From contig JAGOME010000014.1 in assembly GCA_017993715.1 (NCBI GenBank), positions 1-60,911 of the forward strand: 60,911 nt of DNA, read 5' to 3'. Of the stretch, positions 33,818 to 41,452 are shown piece by piece. The notes below the pieces were generated by a model. It was not told the DNA's origin and searched no databases. It was given only the letters and a program-made list of their open reading frames with translations. The position numbers and the translations under genes were made by a program. Source of the stretch: Phycicoccus sp. (GTDB lineage: Bacteria > Actinomycetota > Actinomycetes > Actinomycetales > Dermatophilaceae). The stretch's first letter is position 1, and every line of letters starts with the position of its first letter.

Positions 33818-35094
33818 CCGTCTCCCTCGACGATCCACTTCGTCGTCGTGAGTTCGGGCAGCGCCATGGGGCCCCGAGCGTGCAGCTTTTGGGTGGAGAT
33901 CCCGATCTCGGCACCGAAGCCGAACTCGCCCCCGTCGGTGAAGCGCGTCGAGGCGTTGACCATGACCGCCGCCGCATCGACCTCCTGGGTGAAGCGTCGA
34001 GCAGCGGCCCGGTCCTGCGTGACGATCGCCTCGGTGTGCCCCGAGCCGTGGGCCCGGATGTGCGCAATGGCATGGTCGAGGTTGTCGACGACCCGTACGT
34101 TCATCTGGAGGTCGTGCCACTCGGTGTCCCAGTCGGCCGGGGTCGCGTCCTCGAACGGGATGTCGTGGGAGCGGGCCACGACGCTTGCGCGGTCACCGAG
34201 GTGCAGGCGCACCCCGGCGCCGTGCAGCGCCTCCAAGACCTGGGACAGGAACCCGCCTGCAAGATCTTCGTGGACCAGGAGGGTTTCGGCGGCATTGCAG
34301 ACGCTGGGTCGATGCGTCTTGGAGTTCAGGGTGATCGCCAGGGCCGTGGCGACATCCGCGGCAGCGTCGACATAGACATGGCAGATCCCGATCCCGGTCT
34401 CGATAACGGGCACCGTGGACTCCGTGACGACGGTCTGGATCAGGCCTGCTCCCCCCCGCGGGATGAGCAGGTCGACCTCGCCGCGGGCGGTCATCAGGGC
34501 CCGAACAGCGCCGTGGTCACCCTCGAGGAGCGCGACGGAGTCGGCGGGCAGACCTTGCGCCTCGAGGTCCTTGCGGAGTACGGCAACCGTAGCCCGGTTG
34601 GTCGCCTCGGCGGCACTGCCACCGCGCAGAATCACGGCATTCCCGGATTTCAGGCCGAGCCCGGCGGCGTCGATAGTGACATTGGGGCGGGCCTCGTAGA
34701 TCATCCCGACCACGCCCATGGGGACGCGGACCTGGCGGATCTGCAGGCCGTTAGCGAGGGTGGAGCCGCGCACGATCTCACCGACCGGATCCGGCAGGGC
34801 GGCAATGTCCCGCAGCGCATCGGCAACGGCGGCCACCCGAGGTGCGTCCAGGCGCAGCCGGTCGAGCAATCCCTCGGCCATCCCGTTGTCGCGCCCCCGA
34901 GCGAGGTCTTCCTCGTTGGCGGCGACGATCTCGTCGGTGGCGGCGTCAAGGGCGTCGGCGAGCTGGCGCAGGGCGGCATCCTTGTCGGCCCGCGTCAGTT
35001 GAGCCAGAACGAACGATGCCTGCCGCGCCTTGCCGGCCAGCGCGCTGACCTGCTCCCGGTCGGCGGGGTCGATTCCGTCGGTGCGTGCGCTCAT
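33802..35094 (-). CDS. proA: Gamma-glutamyl phosphate reductase
   Basis: Second step of proline synthesis, NADPH-dependent reduction to glutamate semialdehyde. 430 aa with the aldehyde-dehydrogenase-like fold. The cofactor segment is [18 protein letters not shown] and the catalytic Cys sits in [19 protein letters not shown]. Near the end are [21 protein letters not shown] and [15 protein letters not shown]. It is separated from proB by about 2.8 kb carrying plus-strand genes, unlike the usual proB-proA neighbour arrangement. Confidence 0.97.
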   Translation of the reverse strand: MSARTDGIDPADREQVSALAGKARQASFVLAQLTRADKDAALRQLADALDAATDEIVAANEEDLARGRDNGMAEGLLDRLRLDAPRVAAVADALRDIAALPDPVGEIVRGSTLANGLQIRQVRVPMGVVGMIYEARPNVTIDAAGLGLKSGNAVILRGGSAAEATNRATVAVLRKDLEAQGLPADSVALLEGDHGAVRALMTARGEVDLLIPRGGAGLIQTVVTESTVPVIETGIGICHVYVDAAADVATALAITLNSKTHRPSVCNAAETLLVHEDLAGGFLSQVLEALHGAGVRLHLGDRASVVARSHDIPFEDATPADWDTEWHDLQMNVRVVDNLDHAIAHIRAHGSGHTEAIVTQDRAAARRFTQEVDAAAVMVNASTRFTDGGEFGFGAEIGISTQKLHARGPMALPELTTTKWIVEGDGQIRG

Positions 35095-35153
35095 GTCCTA
35101 GAGGGTATGCCGCGGGCCTGCTCCCCTTCACCGGCCAGCCGTAGGCTGGGCCG

Positions 35154-36008
35154 GTGACGACCATCCTCTCCATCCAGTCGGCCGTGGCCTTTGGGCACGT
35201 CGGCAACTCCGCGGCCGTTTTCCCGATGCAACGGCTCGGGGTCGAGGTGTGGCCGGTCAACACGGTCAACTTCTCCAACCACACCGGCTACGGGGCCTGG
35301 CGCGGGCCGCTCATGCCACCCCAGGACGTGCGCGACGTCATCACCGGGATCGGCGAGCGCGGGGCTCTCCCCGAGATCGACGCCGTGCTGTCGGGCTATC
35401 AGGGTGGGACCCAGATCGGTGACGTCATCCTCGACGCGGTCGCCGCCGTCAAGGAAGCCAACCCGGGTGCGATCTACGCGTGCGACCCGGTCATGGGCAA
35501 CGCCAAGTCGGGGTGCTTTGTCCACCCCGAGATCCCTGTGCTGCTGCGGGAGCGGGTTGTGCCCCAGGCCGACCTGATCACTCCCAACCAGTTCGAGTTG
35601 GGCTACCTCACCGACACCGAGCCGGCTGACCTGGACTCGACGCTGGCATCGGTGGATGCTGTGCGGGCCCTCGGCCCGTCGACGGTGCTGGTCACCTCGG
35701 TCCTGCAGCCGGACCGGCCGGCGGACACCATCGAGATGCTCGCCGTCCACGGGGACGGCGCCTGGATCGTGCGCACCGAGCACCTCCCGATCAAGGTCAA
35801 CGGCTCGGGAGACGTGACAGCGGCGCTGTTCACCACGCACCTCCTGCAGACCGGCGACCCGGCTCTCGCCCTGGGCCGGACGGCGTCGTCGGTGTGGGAC
35901 CTGGTCAAGCGCACCCTGGATTCGGGCCGGCGCGAGTTGCAGCTCGTGCAGTCCCAACAGGAGATCGCCCACCCGCGCATGCAATTCGACGTCGCCAGGG
36001 TGCGCTGA
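35154..36008 (+). CDS. pdxY: Pyridoxal kinase
   Basis: Phosphorylates pyridoxal to PLP (vitamin B6 salvage). 284 aa ribokinase-fold protein. Features are SIQSAVAFGHVGNSAAVFPM, NHTGYGAWRG, CDPVMGNAKSGCFV and LITPNQFELGYLT. The catalytic Asp sits in the anion-hole motif VNGSGDVTAALF (residues about 218-229). Start GTG at 35154, divergent from proA by 59 bp. With the two genes after it, it forms a plus-strand cassette inside the proline block. Confidence 0.95.
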   Translation: MTTILSIQSAVAFGHVGNSAAVFPMQRLGVEVWPVNTVNFSNHTGYGAWRGPLMPPQDVRDVITGIGERGALPEIDAVLSGYQGGTQIGDVILDAVAAVKEANPGAIYACDPVMGNAKSGCFVHPEIPVLLRERVVPQADLITPNQFELGYLTDTEPADLDSTLASVDAVRALGPSTVLVTSVLQPDRPADTIEMLAVHGDGAWIVRTEHLPIKVNGSGDVTAALFTTHLLQTGDPALALGRTASSVWDLVKRTLDSGRRELQLVQSQQEIAHPRMQFDVARVR

Positions 36009-36096
36009 CGCACCCACACTCCTCGTCGCGCCGATGCAGCAGATCGCCGACTCTGTGCGTCTTTGATGGCATGAAGGATTGCCGGGGCAACGCCTC

Positions 36097-36567
36097 GTGA
36101 CTGTCGAGGACCTGGTCCGCCTGCACGGGCAGACCCTGTTTCGGCTCGCCGTCATGCTCACCGGCACGGCCGCCGATGGTGAGGACCTGCTGCAGACGAC
36201 GCTGATGCGGCTGCTGCGCTCTCCGGCTGGGCTGGCGCGCGCCGACCAGCCATGGCGATATGCCCGCCGTGCTCTGGTCAACGAATACGTCAGCGCAGCG
36301 CGCCGGCCGTGGCGCCGGGAACACCCGGTCGCGGCGGTGCCGGACGTCGGCCGCGACGACACCGTCGCCCCCGAGGACGAGGGCTGGCGCCTCCTCGCGA
36401 CCCTGCCGCGGCGCCAGCGCGCCGTGCTGGCGCTGCGCTACTACGAGCACCTCGCTGATGACGAGATCGCCGACGTGCTGCACATCTCAGCGAGCACCGT
36501 CCGATCGAATGCCGCACGCGGCCTGGCCACGCTGCGCACCACCCTCACACCCACGAAGAAGGTGTAA
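36097..36567 (+). CDS. ECF RNA polymerase sigma factor, SigE-like subfamily
   Basis: 156 aa from the GTG at 36097. Region 2 is LVRLHGQTLFRLAVMLTGTA, with the -10 recognition segment EDLLQTTLMRLLR. Region 4 reads LPRRQRAVLALRYYEHLADDE followed by ISASTVRSNAARGLATLR. A TTG start at 36079 would add six residues with no better ribosome site. The gene ends 4 bp before a membrane protein that probably acts as its anti-sigma partner. Signal unknown. Confidence 0.93.
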   Translation: MTVEDLVRLHGQTLFRLAVMLTGTAADGEDLLQTTLMRLLRSPAGLARADQPWRYARRALVNEYVSAARRPWRREHPVAAVPDVGRDDTVAPEDEGWRLLATLPRRQRAVLALRYYEHLADDEIADVLHISASTVRSNAARGLATLRTTLTPTKKV

Positions 36568-36571
36568 TCCC

Positions 36572-37675
36572 ATGCCCACAACGGCATACTCCCCCGACGA
36601 ACAGTCCCTTGACGCGCTGTTCGCTGCCCACGAACACCTGGCCGCGGACCTGGCCACCCCGGACCGGGCGCTGCAGCGCGCCGAGGCCCTGACGCAGTCC
36701 ACTGGCTCGCGGCGCCCGACCCGTCGACGTGCCCTGACCGCCGCGGTGGTGGCCGGGGCCACCCTCGCGTCAGGCGCGGCGATCCAACTGTCCCGCTCCC
36801 CCGGCGACCCCAGCGTGGCGGCACCGGTCACCGCTGACGCGACCGACATTGCGGCGGCGCGGGCGGCAGCAGAGCGGGAGGCCCGCGATGCCCAGTTGGC
36901 GCACGCCACCATGGAGGATTTCGAAGCGACGCTCGGGCAGCCGCCGCAGTTGGTCGTTCGCGAGGGGTGGACGCGCTTCGCGTCGCTGTCCAGCCCGGAC
37001 CCGGAGGAGCAGGACCGACTCAAGAGCGGCGTGCGACTCTCGTCGGCCCAACCGCTCTCGACAGAGTCGACAACAGGCGAGGTGGTTTTCCTTGATGGGT
37101 CCCGCGAGGTCATTCCCGTCATGCCACCGGCCGAGGCGTTGGTGGCCATGAACGCCAGCGATGGGGGTTGTGAGCAGGGGTGTGTCGACCTCGACGTGAC
37201 TTCCATGACGTTGTCCACGTGGCCGCAGAGCACCGCCTCGGGCGTGATCACGGTGCCCGCTTGGTCCGCCACCTTCGCGGACAGCGACGCGGAGGTGCTG
37301 CTCATGGCAGTCCCCGATACGGCCATCGTTGTGGCGGCATCTGGGAGCGCTCCACGGGAGGGTCTGACGCAGTTGGTCGACTGGTCGATCAGCGCGGATG
37401 GCCGCACCCTCACCCTGCGAGCGTCAGGCGGCTCGTCGACCTGTCCCATCGAGTATGGACCAGCCGTCGTCGCGATCGCCGAGGGTGAGCGGGCCGTCGC
37501 CATCGCGATCCGCGCTACCAGCACCAGCACCAGCACCAGCACCAGCGACGCCGGACAGCCGTGCACCGCTGACACCGGGATCAGCCCCCCGATCGCGACG
37601 GTCGAACTGACCCAGCCTCTTGGCTCCCGGATCGTCCTCGACGTGGCGACGAACAGCCCTGCGGTGGTGTGGTGA
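36572..37675 (+). CDS. Membrane-anchored protein, probable partner of the upstream sigma factor
   Basis: 367 aa. Residues 1-50 are acidic or polar and cytoplasmic, followed by a basic patch (SRRPTRRR) and one membrane helix (ALTAAVVAGATLASGAAIQL). The rest is a large extracellular beta-rich domain with paired cysteines (DGGCEQGCVD; STCPIEY; QPCTADT). A run of five Thr-Ser pairs is encoded by a hexanucleotide repeat. Position and topology suit an anti-sigma factor, but no classical zinc anti-sigma motif is present. GAAGG lies within the end of the sigma gene. Confidence 0.7.
   Translation: MPTTAYSPDEQSLDALFAAHEHLAADLATPDRALQRAEALTQSTGSRRPTRRRALTAAVVAGATLASGAAIQLSRSPGDPSVAAPVTADATDIAAARAAAEREARDAQLAHATMEDFEATLGQPPQLVVREGWTRFASLSSPDPEEQDRLKSGVRLSSAQPLSTESTTGEVVFLDGSREVIPVMPPAEALVAMNASDGGCEQGCVDLDVTSMTLSTWPQSTASGVITVPAWSATFADSDAEVLLMAVPDTAIVVAASGSAPREGLTQLVDWSISADGRTLTLRASGGSSTCPIEYGPAVVAIAEGERAVAIAIRATSTSTSTSTSDAGQPCTADTGISPPIATVELTQPLGSRIVLDVATNSPAVVW
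37517..37546 (+). repeat. Hexanucleotide repeat (ACCAGC)5
   Basis: Five perfect copies, encoding Thr-Ser five times in the extracellular domain. Gain or loss of a unit keeps the frame and would change only linker length. Confidence 0.95.
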
Positions 37676-37796
37676 TGCGTGCCTTTGGGTGTCCGGGAGG
37701 GACGAGATGGCCTGACACGCCGACCACGCCACGGCATTCGTCCGCGTGTCATGTCATGTCGTTGTGAGGCCGAGGCCGGTCAGGAGGGAACGTGAT

Positions 37797-37827
37797 GGTT
37801 CGCAGGGGAAAACAACCGGTGCGAACC
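37797..37827 (-). terminator. Hairpin downstream of proB
   Basis: GGTTCGCA (37797-37804) and TGCGAACC (37820-37827) form an 8-bp stem with a 15-nt loop between convergent genes. A second dyad, TGACACGC/GCGTGTCA, lies at about 37713-37751 in the same gap. Confidence 0.5.
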
Positions 37828-37869
37828 TGCAGGAAGGCGCTTTAGGCGGGAAAGTTGGGACGCGTGGGG

Positions 37870-39000
37870 TTAGAGGACGACGAGGTGGTCGCGGTGGACG
37901 ACCTCGCGCTCGTAGCGCGCACCCAGCTCGGCGGCCAGATCCTTGGTAGAGCGGCCGAGGAGCCGGGGCAAGTCGGCAGACGCGTAATTGACCAGGCCGC
38001 GAGCGACCGCGACCCCCTGCGAGGTCACCAGGTCGACCGGGTCTCCCTCGACGAATCGCCCGGACACCGCGGTGATCCCCGCCGGGAGCAAGGACTTGCG
38101 CCGCACCGTCACCGCCGCAACGGCGCCGTCGTCCAGGACGAGCTGCCCACGGGCGGTCGTCGCATGCGCGAGCCAGCGCTTGCGCGAGGCCGTCGTCGCT
38201 GCCGCCGGAGCGAAGACCGTCCCAACATCGTCACCGGCCAACGCCGCTCCCGCATCGGCCAGCCGGGTCAGCACCGTCGGGACCCCGGCGGCGCCGGCGA
38301 TCCCGGCCGCCTCGACCTTGGTCACCATGCCACCGGAACCGACTGCAGAGCCGGTGCCCCCGATCCGGACCTCCTGCAGATCGGCGACCGATCCGACGAA
38401 GGGCACTCGACGCGTGCCCGTCTGTGAGGGCGGACCGTCGTAGAGCGCATCGACATCGGTGAGCAGCAGGAGGCCGTCGGCGGCCACGAGGTCCGCGACG
38501 AGAGCAGCCAGACGATCGTTGTCCCCGAACCGAATCTCGTGCGTGGCGACCGTGTCATTCTCGTTGACCACTGGCACAACTCCAAGCTCGAGCAGCCGCT
38601 CGAGGGTGCGCCGCGCGTTGGTGTAGTGCGATCGCCGAGTCACATCGTCGGCAGTGAGCAGCACCTGACCGACAGTGAGCCCGTGCTCGCCAAACAGCTG
38701 TTGGTAAGCCGCGACGAGCGCGCCCTGGCCCACACTGGCCGCCGCCTGCTGCGTGGCCAGATCACGAGGACGGGCCGCCAGCCCCAAGGGACCGATACCG
38801 GCGGCGATGGCTCCCGAGGAGACCAGGACGACCTGATGACCGGCGAGTCGGTGCGCAGCCAGGGTGTCAACGAGCAGGGAGAGCGCGCCGGGATCCAGGT
38901 GTCCTCCCCCGGCGCTGGTGAGCGACGAGGAACCCACCTTGACCACGACTCGGCGGCCCCGCGCGACGGCGCGACGCAGTCCGGCGGCCCGCTGCGGCAT
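37870..39000 (-). CDS. proB: Glutamate 5-kinase
   Basis: First step of proline synthesis. 376 aa: an amino-acid-kinase domain (VVVKVGSSSLT, LVSSGAIAAGI, VVNENDTVA with FGDNDRLAA) and a C-terminal PUA domain (about 285-370; LVLDDGAVAAVTVRRKSLLPAG). It follows obgE by 12 bp and is probably co-transcribed with it. The start codon sits inside a GAATGCCGC copy of the window-wide motif. Confidence 0.97.
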   Translation of the reverse strand: MPQRAAGLRRAVARGRRVVVKVGSSSLTSAGGGHLDPGALSLLVDTLAAHRLAGHQVVLVSSGAIAAGIGPLGLAARPRDLATQQAAASVGQGALVAAYQQLFGEHGLTVGQVLLTADDVTRRSHYTNARRTLERLLELGVVPVVNENDTVATHEIRFGDNDRLAALVADLVAADGLLLLTDVDALYDGPPSQTGTRRVPFVGSVADLQEVRIGGTGSAVGSGGMVTKVEAAGIAGAAGVPTVLTRLADAGAALAGDDVGTVFAPAAATTASRKRWLAHATTARGQLVLDDGAVAAVTVRRKSLLPAGITAVSGRFVEGDPVDLVTSQGVAVARGLVNYASADLPRLLGRSTKDLAAELGARYEREVVHRDHLVVL

Positions 39001-39012
39001 TCGCTGGTCCCT

Positions 39013-40536
39013 TCAGTTCTCGTCGTCGACGCTGGCCCAGTGGCCCGCGCGCCGCTCAGCGGCCAACTCGTCTCGGGCCGCGGTGGCCGCATCCCGGCGG
39101 GCATGGAAGTCGTCCCGCTTCTCCTTGCGGGTCGGCCGTGCGCGATCCTCCAGGCGCACGTCAGTCCCGCGCGGTCCCCCGAGCAACTCGGCACCGCCCA
39201 CCATGGTCGGCTCCCAATCGAACACGACCGCGTTGTCCTTGGGCCCGATGAGCACCGTCGACCCGGGCACGGCCCCGGCCTTGAACAGCTCCTCCTCGAC
39301 CCCGAGCCGGCCCAGCCGGTCCGCGAGATAGCCGACGGCCTCGTCGTTGCTGAAGTCGGTCTGGAGCACCCAGCGAGTCGGTCGGTCCCCGACGATCCGG
39401 AACACTTCGCCGTCCGGGGTGTTCTCCCGCGCGATGGCAAAACCCTTGTCGTCCACGGCCTTGGGGCGGATGACGACCCGGGGGCGCTCGACGACCTGGG
39501 CGTCGAGCTCGGCACGCGCCACCCGGACCCGCTGGGCGAGCGCGAACGTCAGCTCTTTGAGACCGATGTGCGCGACGGCCGACACGATGTGGACCTCCAG
39601 GCCCCGCTCACGCAGCATGGGCGCGACCATCTCGGCCAGGTCCCGCGCCTCAGGCACGTCGGCCTTGTTGAGCACGACGACGCGGGTGCGTTCCGACAGG
39701 GGCTGTCCCCCGAGCGAGCCGTCAGGCACGTACGCCGCCAGCTCCTCCTCGATGACGTCGAGGTCGGACATCGGGTCGCGCCCGGGCTCGAGGGTTGCGC
39801 AGTCGATGACGTGGGCCAGCACCGAGCAGCGCTCGACGTGCCGCAGGAACTCCAGGCCCAGACCCTTGCCCTGGCTCGCCCCGGGAATGAGGCCGGGCAC
39901 GTCGGCGATGGTGAACCGCTCGGAGCCCGCCGTCACGACACCGAGGTTGGGCACCAAGGTCGTGAAGGGGTAGTCCGCGATCTTGGGCTTGGCCGCGGAC
40001 AGCACGGAAACCAGCGAACTCTTGCCGGCACTGGGGAACCCGATGAGGGCGACGTCCGCGAGGGACTTCAGCTCCAGGATGAGATCCGCGCTCTCCCCCG
40101 GTTCGCCGAGGAGCGCGAAGCCGGGCGCTTTGCGCCGCTTGCTCGCCAGTGCCTTGTTGCCCAGGCCGCCGCGGCCGCCCTGGGCGACGACGAGTTGGGC
40201 GCCGGGCCCCACGAGGTCGGCGAGCACCTCGCCCTCACCGGTCTTGACCACCGTGCCCTCGGGCACCGGCAGGACCAGGTCTGCTCCCTCGCCCCCGTTG
40301 CGTTCCTGCCCCGCACCGGGTTTGCCGTTGGGCGCCTTGCGGTGGGGGTGGTGGTGATAGTCCAGCAGGGTGGTGGCCTGCGGATCGACGGTGATGATGA
40401 CCGAGCCGCCCTTGCCCCCGTTGCCGCCGTCGGGACCGCCGAGCGGCTTGAATTTCTCGCGGTGCACCGAGGCGACGCCATGGCCGCCGTTCCCGGCCTG
40501 CACATGCAGGACGACACGGTCGACGAAACTGGTCAC
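39013..40536 (-). CDS. obgE: Ribosome-associated GTPase ObgE/CgtA
   Basis: Essential GTPase in 50S assembly and stress control. 507 aa. The glycine-rich Obg domain ([19 protein letters not shown]) spans residues about 1-160. The G domain has [10 protein letters not shown] (P-loop), DVPGL and NKADVPEA. The actinobacterial Obg C-terminal (OCT) extension follows (about 350-430), then a charged tail ([16 protein letters not shown]). I start with GTG at 40536 (MTSFVDRVV), which has AAGGAG upstream. Confidence 0.97.
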   Translation of the reverse strand: MTSFVDRVVLHVQAGNGGHGVASVHREKFKPLGGPDGGNGGKGGSVIITVDPQATTLLDYHHHPHRKAPNGKPGAGQERNGGEGADLVLPVPEGTVVKTGEGEVLADLVGPGAQLVVAQGGRGGLGNKALASKRRKAPGFALLGEPGESADLILELKSLADVALIGFPSAGKSSLVSVLSAAKPKIADYPFTTLVPNLGVVTAGSERFTIADVPGLIPGASQGKGLGLEFLRHVERCSVLAHVIDCATLEPGRDPMSDLDVIEEELAAYVPDGSLGGQPLSERTRVVVLNKADVPEARDLAEMVAPMLRERGLEVHIVSAVAHIGLKELTFALAQRVRVARAELDAQVVERPRVVIRPKAVDDKGFAIARENTPDGEVFRIVGDRPTRWVLQTDFSNDEAVGYLADRLGRLGVEEELFKAGAVPGSTVLIGPKDNAVVFDWEPTMVGGAELLGGPRGTDVRLEDRARPTRKEKRDDFHARRDAATAARDELAAERRAGHWASVDDEN

Positions 40537-40651
40537 GTCGGGTTCTCCTTGTTCGTGGTCCGGACCTGATCCGGAATGCCGTGAGGGGCGAGCCGGCTCG
40601 GCCCGCCCCTCACGGGTGGTTCGTGACCGGGCGCATGGCACCCGGTGTGCG

Positions 40652-40918
40652 TCACTGGGCGGCGGCGCCGACCGGGACGATGTTGATCACGCGACGACCG
40701 CGCTTGGTGCCAAACTCGACGTTGCCCGCGACGAGCGCGAACAGCGTGTCGTCGCCGCCACGGCCGACGCCGTCACCGGGGTGGAAGTGCGTGCCGCGCT
40801 GGCGGACGATGATCTCGCCCGCGTTGACGAGCTGGCCGCCGAAGCGCTTGACGCCGAGCCGCTGGGCGTTGCTGTCACGACCGTTGCGGGTCGAGGACGC
40901 ACCCTTCTTGTGTGCCAT
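40652..40918 (-). CDS. rpmA: 50S ribosomal protein bL27
   Basis: 88 aa, full length. It starts [20 protein letters not shown] with no Firmicutes-type cleaved N-terminus, and includes [17 protein letters not shown] and [17 protein letters not shown]. It lies between rplU and obgE in the standard order. The N-terminal tail reaches the peptidyl-transferase centre. Confidence 0.99.
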   Translation of the reverse strand: MAHKKGASSTRNGRDSNAQRLGVKRFGGQLVNAGEIIVRQRGTHFHPGDGVGRGGDDTLFALVAGNVEFGTKRGRRVINIVPVGAAAQ

Positions 40919-40960
40919 GTCGGTTCCTTGCTGTGAGGAGGTTCGAAGTCTGCAGGCGGA

Positions 40961-41290
40961 TCAGGCGTCGATGGCCGTGATCTTGACCTGCGACAGGTGC
41001 TGACGGTGACCCTGGCGCTTGCGGTAGCCGGTCTTGTTCTTGTACTTCAGGATCGTGATCTTGGGCCCCTTGGCCGGCTTGACGATCTCGGCCGAGACCG
41101 TGACCTTGGCCAGCTTGGCCGCGTCGGAGGTGACCGTGGTGCCGTCAACGACGAGCAGGGGGGTCAAGGAGATGGTGTCACCCGTCACGCCCGCCTTGTC
41201 GATGAGCAGCACATCGCCGACAGAAACCTTTTCCTGTCGACCGCCTGCGCGAACAATCGCGTACACAGTGGAACTCGCTTTCGTCTTCAC
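40961..41290 (-). CDS. rplU: 50S ribosomal protein bL21
   Basis: 109 aa from the GTG at 41290 ([20 protein letters not shown]), behind AAGGAG. It ends with the RNA-binding tail [22 protein letters not shown] longer in-frame extension to 41356 runs into the promoter and is not real. It is the first gene of rplU-rpmA-obgE-proB. Confidence 0.98.
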   Translation of the reverse strand: MKTKASSTVYAIVRAGGRQEKVSVGDVLLIDKAGVTGDTISLTPLLVVDGTTVTSDAAKLAKVTVSAEIVKPAKGPKITILKYKNKTGYRKRQGHRQHLSQVKITAIDA

Positions 41291-41337
41291 GGGGCGCTCC
41301 TTCGGGGGAACCGGCCGACAGCAACCCTTGACAAGGA

Positions 41338-41361
41338 CGTCGGACGGTGGGCGCACCGACG
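41338..41361 (-). promoter_or_regulatory. Hairpin in the rplU leader
   Basis: CGTCGG (41338-41343) and CCGACG (41356-41361) form a stem at the very 5' end of the predicted transcript, where L21 autoregulatory leaders occur. Confidence 0.4.
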
Positions 41362-41365
41362 CACC

Positions 41366-41395
41366 AGCCTACCGGCCGGGCACGGGGCCCTCCAA
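41366..41395 (-). promoter_or_regulatory. Strong sigma-70-type promoter of rplU
   Basis: TTGGAG (-35, 41395-41390) and TAGGCT (-10, 41371-41366) are separated by 18 bp on the minus strand, about 75 bp upstream of the rplU start. Confidence 0.75.
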
Positions 41396-41432
41396 ATCAC
41401 GCCCACCGAGTCATCGGTTCGAGGTAAAAGAA

Positions 41433-41450
41433 GGCGCCCGCAGACGCGCC
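41433..41450 (-). terminator. Terminator of rne
   Basis: On the minus strand GGCGC(N8)GCGCC followed by TTCTTTT, 3 bp after the rne stop. The stem is short but the T-tract is good. Confidence 0.55.
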
Positions 41451-41452
41451 GA

